From: Chloroflexota bacterium
Lineage (GTDB): Bacteria; Chloroflexota; Dehalococcoidia; Lucifugimonadales; Lucifugimonadaceae
Length of the DNA stretch: 13,048 bases
NCBI GenBank assembly: GCA_030831265.1
Contig: JAURLM010000215.1
Location: 1 to 13,048, forward strand
Direction of reading: 5' to 3'
This document shows, one piece after another, positions 12,775 to 13,048 of this stretch (the first letter of the stretch is position 1; every line of letters starts with the position of its first letter). The position numbers and the translations under genes are program-made. The notes beneath the pieces are model-generated. The model had not been told where the DNA came from. It worked only from the letters and a program-made list of their open reading frames with translations, and ran no database searches.

Positions 12775-13048
12775 CTACCCCATCTCACGTTTCATCTGGG
12801 CAAGACCCATCGGCCCAAGCCGCAGAGCAGCGTTATGCCAGTCCTTCAGGTCGAACGCTGCGTCGGCCTTTGCCTTTGCAGCTTCCCTCGCCTCAAGCCA
12901 TACGCGCTCACCGACCTTGTAGCTGATTGCCTGTCCGGGAAATCCGAGATAACGATCAACTTCACTCGCAACGAAGTCTGCCGGGAAGTGCACGCGGTCA
13001 CGCATAAACGCCAGGGCAAGTTCACCGTTCCAAACTTCGCCTGGATGA
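12775..13048 (-). CDS. DUF885 family protein, C-terminal fragment (cut by window edge)
   Basis: About 90 residues of open frame run from the right edge of the window to a TAG at 12775. The segment EVDRYLGFPGQAISYKVGE followed by an Ala/Glu-rich helix and FDLKDWHNAALRLGPMGL matches the conserved C-terminus of DUF885 proteins. These are large (about 550-600 residue) predicted metallopeptidase-like enzymes whose HExxH-type region lies outside this window. The ATG at 13005 is an internal methionine, not the start, because coding sequence with family character (ending GELALAFM) continues upstream of it. Whether the full gene is intact cannot be judged. Confidence 0.78.
   Translation of the reverse strand, partial: HPGEVWNGELALAFMRDRVHFPADFVASEVDRYLGFPGQAISYKVGERVWLEAREAAKAKADAAFDLKDWHNAALRLGPMGLAQMKREMG

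Overview
This window looks like a housekeeping-rich chromosomal segment from a free-living, GC-moderate bacterium. The closest fit is an uncultivated Chloroflexota (Dehalococcoidia/SAR202-like) genome. That placement is inference. It rests on the Pro/Thr-rich lipoproteins, Spondin_N and dihydrodipicolinate-synthase-family proteins, a short-loop OmpR-type two-component system, and similar codon use throughout. I see no phage, transposon, CRISPR, tRNA or rRNA. No stretch without a gene exceeds about 205 bases.

Layout. (1) 42-986 (-) encodes a long coiled-coil protein with a histone-H1-like tail of twelve KKxxA pentads. It diverges from birA and yggU (1192-2290, +) across a 205-base region with two stem-loops. 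(2) yggU runs head-on into yggT, and the two 3' ends overlap by 26 bases. yggT is translationally coupled (TAATG) to proC, and pdxA lies upstream of proC on the same strand (2265-4447, -). This resembles the classical proC-yggT-yggU neighbourhood with yggU inverted. (3) 4627-7511 (+) holds two consecutive secreted lipoproteins. The first has three tandem DUF6174-like units, each with a Cys-Phe-Cys motif. The second has an M23-peptidase-like core whose metal ligands appear to be lost. An RNA hairpin between them covers the ribosome binding site of the second. (4) 7580-8734 (+) is dinB (DNA polymerase IV), probably on a leaderless or near-leaderless transcript. (5) 8901-9620 (+) is an exported Spondin_N-domain protein behind a strong Shine-Dalgarno and a structured leader. 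It is followed by a near-perfect 34-base stem-loop. (6) 9710-11732 (+) is an OmpR/PhoB-type response regulator and its histidine kinase. (7) 11743-13048 (-) carries a class I aldolase of the DHDPS/N-acetylneuraminate lyase family and the C-terminal end of a DUF885 protein cut by the window edge.

How the genes fit together. The left third is core metabolism: biotinylation, proline and vitamin B6. The middle is cell-envelope biology: two lipoproteins, a secreted spondin-like protein, and a two-component system that could sense the envelope. The most novel-looking material is the lipoprotein pair with its sequestering hairpin, then the H1-tailed coiled-coil protein. I found no clear evidence of a complete undescribed defence or mobile system.
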